Below the pieces are notes generated by a model that saw only the letters and a list, made by a program, of their open reading frames with translations, made no database searches and was not told the DNA's origin. Below, one piece after another: positions 61,333 to 64,000 of a stretch of 64,000 nucleotides of DNA (positions are counted from its first letter, which is position 1; every line of letters starts with the position of its first letter). The stretch is from Paenibacillus etheri (GTDB lineage: Bacteria > Bacillota > Bacilli > Paenibacillales > Paenibacillaceae). The stretch is from the NCBI RefSeq assembly GCF_001012825.1, contig NZ_LCZJ02000026.1, forward strand, positions 160,761 to 224,760. Direction: 5' to 3'. The translations under genes were made by a program, and so were the position numbers.

Positions 61333-62340
61333 ATGGTGATATTCTTGAAGGTAAAAATTAAAGATATAGCCAAAATGGCTGACGTTTCGATAGCTACCGT
61401 ATCAAGGGTTGTCAATAACAGCAAACCCGTTAACGAGGAAGTTCGTAAGCGTGTTTTGGAAGCCATGAAACAAATGAATTACCGTCCTAATGTCATCGGT
61501 TCAGATGCAGGTAGATCGGATACTCCTCTAATTGGTGTCATAATTCCGCAGAACAGTAATACTGTGCTTGATGATTTCAATATTGGCATACGCGACCTCG
61601 CTGAACTATATGGCTATGATGTTTTGGTCGGATTAACAGACGGAAGTGTTACTAGTGAACTTCATTATTTGAACTTATTCCACCATATGGGGACTGAGGG
61701 TTATATATATGTGGGCTCGGTTCCGAGTAAGGCGCATCTGGAGATTATCCAGAAATCCGGTTCACCTTGCGTGTTAGTTGGAGAACAATCTAAGATTGAT
61801 TCGATCCCTTCTGTTCATCTGGATAATGTTACCGCTTCCTATGAAGCCGTTACTTACCTGATTCAAAAAGGACATAGAAGTATCGGCATGATCCGGGTAT
61901 CTGGAGACAATGCCGTGGGTGGCGATCGATATCGCGGCTATCAACAAGCGCTTATGGATGCAGGCATTACCTTAAGAGAAGAATGGGTAGTAGAAAGTGG
62001 AATGGCTGTAGAAGATGGAAGTGACGCTATGCGCCGGCTTAAGGATAGCGGGGAGCTACCTACTGCGGTTTTTTGCTCCACAGATTGGATAGCTGTTGGG
62101 GCGATGAATTTCCTGATCGATAACGGTATTCGGGTGCCGGAGGATGTTGCGGTGTTCGGATTCGATAATAGCTTTATCGCTTCTGTCGTTCGGCCCAAGC
62201 TGTCCTCGGTGGAATACTCCGGAACGGAGATTGGAATGACCGCTACCCGAACCTTAATCAAGCTGATTAAAGGGGAGTCAGGTATTCAGCATCATGCAAA
62301 TGTAGCTCATTATTTAGCGATTCGGGAAAGTACGGGCTAG
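61333..62340 (+). CDS. LacI-family transcriptional repressor
   Basis: A 335-residue regulator. The HTH and hinge helix are at the N-terminus (IKDIAKMADVSIATVSRVVNNSKPVNEEVRKRVLEAMKQMNYRPN). The periplasmic-binding-like effector domain has LIGVIIPQ, HRSIGMIRV, FCSTDWIAVGAMNFL and VAVFGFDNSFIASVVRPKLSSVEY. It is divergent from the alpha-glucosidase and probably senses its sugar (maltose/isomaltose). The start is either ATG 61333 or a TTG at 61345 closer to the family N-terminus. The operators nearby lack the central CG typical of LacI/GalR sites. Confidence 0.92.
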   Translation: MVIFLKVKIKDIAKMADVSIATVSRVVNNSKPVNEEVRKRVLEAMKQMNYRPNVIGSDAGRSDTPLIGVIIPQNSNTVLDDFNIGIRDLAELYGYDVLVGLTDGSVTSELHYLNLFHHMGTEGYIYVGSVPSKAHLEIIQKSGSPCVLVGEQSKIDSIPSVHLDNVTASYEAVTYLIQKGHRSIGMIRVSGDNAVGGDRYRGYQQALMDAGITLREEWVVESGMAVEDGSDAMRRLKDSGELPTAVFCSTDWIAVGAMNFLIDNGIRVPEDVAVFGFDNSFIASVVRPKLSSVEYSGTEIGMTATRTLIKLIKGESGIQHHANVAHYLAIRESTG

Positions 62341-62379
62341 GGGAAACATCCCCTACCCCTATTTTTTACCCTGAAGATA

Positions 62380-62586
62380 TTATTGTGTAAATCCTACACG
62401 GGCGCGTTCCCGTCCTTTAGTATCTAGTGTGATGGAACAGACGGAAGTAATGGGAATATACAGCTCTTCGAATTCTGTCCGATATTTGATGAACTTCTCA
62501 CTTACCGTTTCCAAAATGCCTTTTCTTGCGTTAGAGCCATCTACAAAATAAATGGTTACCTCTTTGCCCTGCAAAGCTTCTAGCAT
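62380..62586 (-). CDS. Small protein, possible Sm-like barrel, downstream of clpP
   Basis: A 68-residue protein (ATG 62586, eleven bases after AAGGAG). The sequence LQGKEVTIYFVDGSNARKGILETVSEKFIKYRTEFEELYIPITSVCSI has alternating strands like an Sm/DUF2642-type barrel. No catalytic motif. It lies 21 bases after the clpP stop, so it is cotranscribed. Function unknown; the Sm resemblance is by eye. Confidence 0.65.
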   Translation of the reverse strand: MLEALQGKEVTIYFVDGSNARKGILETVSEKFIKYRTEFEELYIPITSVCSITLDTKGRERARVGFTQ

Positions 62587-62607
62587 AACCCGCTTCACTC
62601 CTTCGTC

Positions 62608-63189
62608 CTACAGATTTGTGATGACTTTGTCGATAATTCCGTACTCCACTGCTTCATCAGCTGACATGAAATAATCTCGATCCATATCTTGCAGTACCTT
62701 TTCCACCGTTTGTCCCGTTCGGTCCGCTGTAATTTGGACAAGTACTTCCCTTAGCTTCAAAATACGTTTAGCTCTAATCGCAATATCACTGGCCTGACCC
62801 TGCGCTCCACCATGTGGCTGATGAATCATAATCTCACTGTTTGGCAGCGCATATCGTTTACCCTTGGCTCCAGCTAACAATAGAAGTGAACCAAAGGAAG
62901 CCGCCATCCCTGTGCAAATCGTGTTCACCTGCGGTTTAATAAGCTGCATCGTGTCATAAATACTTAATCCTGCTGTTACGGAACCCCCTGGACTATTGAT
63001 ATACATGTGTATATCTTTATCTGGATCCTCTGCTGATAAGAACAATAGCTGTGCGACAACACTGTTCGCCAATTGATCCTCAATCTCCGCTCCTACAAAC
63101 ACAATTCGATCCTTTAGCAGCCGTGAATAAATATCGTAGGATCTTTCCCCTTGATTCGTTTGTTCAATGACATAAGGAATGTACGCCAT
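62608..63189 (-). CDS. clpP: ATP-dependent Clp protease proteolytic subunit
   Basis: A 193-residue serine protease subunit. The triad is Ser98 ([11 protein letters not shown]), His123 (MIHQPHGG) and Asp172 (MDRDYFMS), at standard ClpP positions. It forms the tetradecameric chamber used with ClpX/ClpC/ClpE. The N-terminus ([29 protein letters not shown]) matches bacterial ClpP. Small differences (F after AAS instead of M) suggest a paralogue rather than the main copy. ATG behind GGAGG. Confidence 0.95.
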   Translation of the reverse strand: MAYIPYVIEQTNQGERSYDIYSRLLKDRIVFVGAEIEDQLANSVVAQLLFLSAEDPDKDIHMYINSPGGSVTAGLSIYDTMQLIKPQVNTICTGMAASFGSLLLLAGAKGKRYALPNSEIMIHQPHGGAQGQASDIAIRAKRILKLREVLVQITADRTGQTVEKVLQDMDRDYFMSADEAVEYGIIDKVITNL

Positions 63190-63372
63190 ACGTATGCGAC
63201 CTCCATCCGTTAATTTTATTTTGAAATCTAACCTGTAAACGGATTAGTCTTTGGAAAGGATACGTTAGACGGGCAAAATATTATTTTTATTATTGCGTAT
63301 CTTAATTTAGAGTTCATTCGTTTATTATTAGAAGTAACCGAAATCACTTTACCGGAAAAGGGGTTATGCAGA

Positions 63373-64000
63373 GTGATCAGCCTTGAGAAGCTAAGCGCCG
63401 GCCATGAACCGGATGAGAATCATACCAAGTCTTTGCAAATGGCCTTAAAGCGGTATTGCCTTGCACTGACACAATCCCCGTGGGAAGCCGAAGATTTGGC
63501 TCAGGATACGTGGGTCAAAGCACTGGGCTATATGAAGACTGCCGAACATTCAAAGCAAATGAATGAACATAACCAAATGAACAATACAAATCAATCGAAT
63601 CATCCGAATCCTGAGGCACTACTCCTGCGGATGGCCAGAAATACCTGGATAGATATTGTACGGCGAAAAGCCACGTTGTCGCGGTTGCTGGAAATGGATC
63701 AACCACGGACAGAGGAAGCAGCAGGGTATGGTTTATTTGAGATTGAGGCTGCTTTTCAAGCCTTACAGAAGCATTTATCTCCTCTGCAGCAAGCGGTCTT
63801 CCTGCTTCGCGATGTATTCGGACACTCCGGTATCGAAGCTGCCGAAATTCTCGACACCACGGAAGGCGCCGTCAAAGCTGCTCTGCATCGAGCCCGGCAA
63901 GCCCTCCCTGCCGTAAGACAAGAGCTTCTTCAATCGGAAGGCCCCTCGTTGCCGCAGAACATGGAATCACAAATTGCCTTGAGTCTCCTTGCATCCGCCT
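63373..64000 (+). CDS. ECF-type RNA polymerase sigma factor, C-terminus outside window
   Basis: An open frame from GTG 63373 (AAAAGGGG nine bases upstream) to the right edge, 209 codons. Region 2 reads YCLALTQSPWEAEDLAQDTWVKAL, and MARNTWIDIVRRK is the promoter-melting segment. A low-complexity Asn/His/Gln-rich insert separates the two. Region 4 is LSPLQQAVFLLRDVFGHSGIEAAEILDTTEGAVKAALHRARQAL. The frame continues past region 4, so a C-terminal extension as in SigJ/ECF41-like factors is possible. No anti-sigma gene is visible in the window. Confidence 0.88.
   Translation, partial: MISLEKLSAGHEPDENHTKSLQMALKRYCLALTQSPWEAEDLAQDTWVKALGYMKTAEHSKQMNEHNQMNNTNQSNHPNPEALLLRMARNTWIDIVRRKATLSRLLEMDQPRTEEAAGYGLFEIEAAFQALQKHLSPLQQAVFLLRDVFGHSGIEAAEILDTTEGAVKAALHRARQALPAVRQELLQSEGPSLPQNMESQIALSLLASA

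Overview
This looks like a chromosomal segment of a Paenibacillus-type Firmicute. The support is strong AGGAGG ribosome binding sites, TTGACA-17-TATAAT promoters, U-tailed hairpin terminators, close relatives of Bacillus proteins (DbpA/YxiN, Dck, Dgk, ClpP, PatB), three secreted proteins with copper-amine-oxidase-N 'stalk' domains, Lpl-type sugar ABC transporters, and intergenic spacers full of short repeats. No phage, plasmid, IS or CRISPR signature was seen. The genus is inferred.

Layout. 0-6 kb: a truncated PAS sensor, a PadR/DUF2812 pair with a palindromic operator, a frameshifted CPBP protease, tRNA-Leu(CAG), a methyltransferase and an MFS exporter. 5.5-12 kb: an ABC exporter, a repeat-rich spacer, the DEAD-box helicase dbpA, an HD phosphohydrolase, and a histidyl-tRNA synthetase paralogue behind an apparent leader-peptide attenuator. 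12-21 kb: a chemoreceptor, a BASS-family transporter, a radical SAM protein, an AraC/GyrI regulator preceded by a truncated T-box, a GH18 protein, a nucleoside hydrolase, a PH-like protein and patB.

21.5-44.4 kb is one large minus-strand catabolic locus. In transcription order it has a GntR regulator fused to a solute-binding-protein-like domain, a lipoprotein SBP, two Lpl-type permeases, an MDR dehydrogenase, a beta-propeller protein, a GT4 glycosyltransferase, three Gfo/Idh/MocA oxidoreductases, an RraA-like protein, two SDRs, an SMP-30 lactonase, a FAH-family hydrolase, an amidohydrolase and an IlvD/Edd dehydratase. After a 1.2 kb repeat-filled spacer containing a decayed copy of the dehydratase 3' end come an SDR-type epimerase and a DapA-like protein. 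The enzyme set fits a non-phosphorylative sugar oxidation route: dehydrogenase, lactonase, dehydratase, second dehydrogenase, then diketo-acid hydrolase. The substrate cannot be read from sequence.

44.9-64 kb: dck/dgk deoxynucleoside kinases, two RCC1-repeat/stalk proteins, a carboxynorspermidine pathway pair, a GntR regulator followed by two alpha/beta hydrolases and an MFS exporter, an LTA-synthase-family protein, a GH13 alpha-glucosidase divergent from its probable LacI-family repressor with palindromic operators, clpP with a small downstream gene, and the start of an ECF sigma factor gene that runs off the window.

The items most worth following up are the HisRS attenuator (10.2-10.4 kb), the truncated T-box (17.3 kb), the propeller/glycosyltransferase module in the sugar locus with its fused regulator, the dehydratase gene scar with its repeat arrays (23.8-24.8 kb), and the shared intergenic repeat at 5.4 and 46.2 kb.
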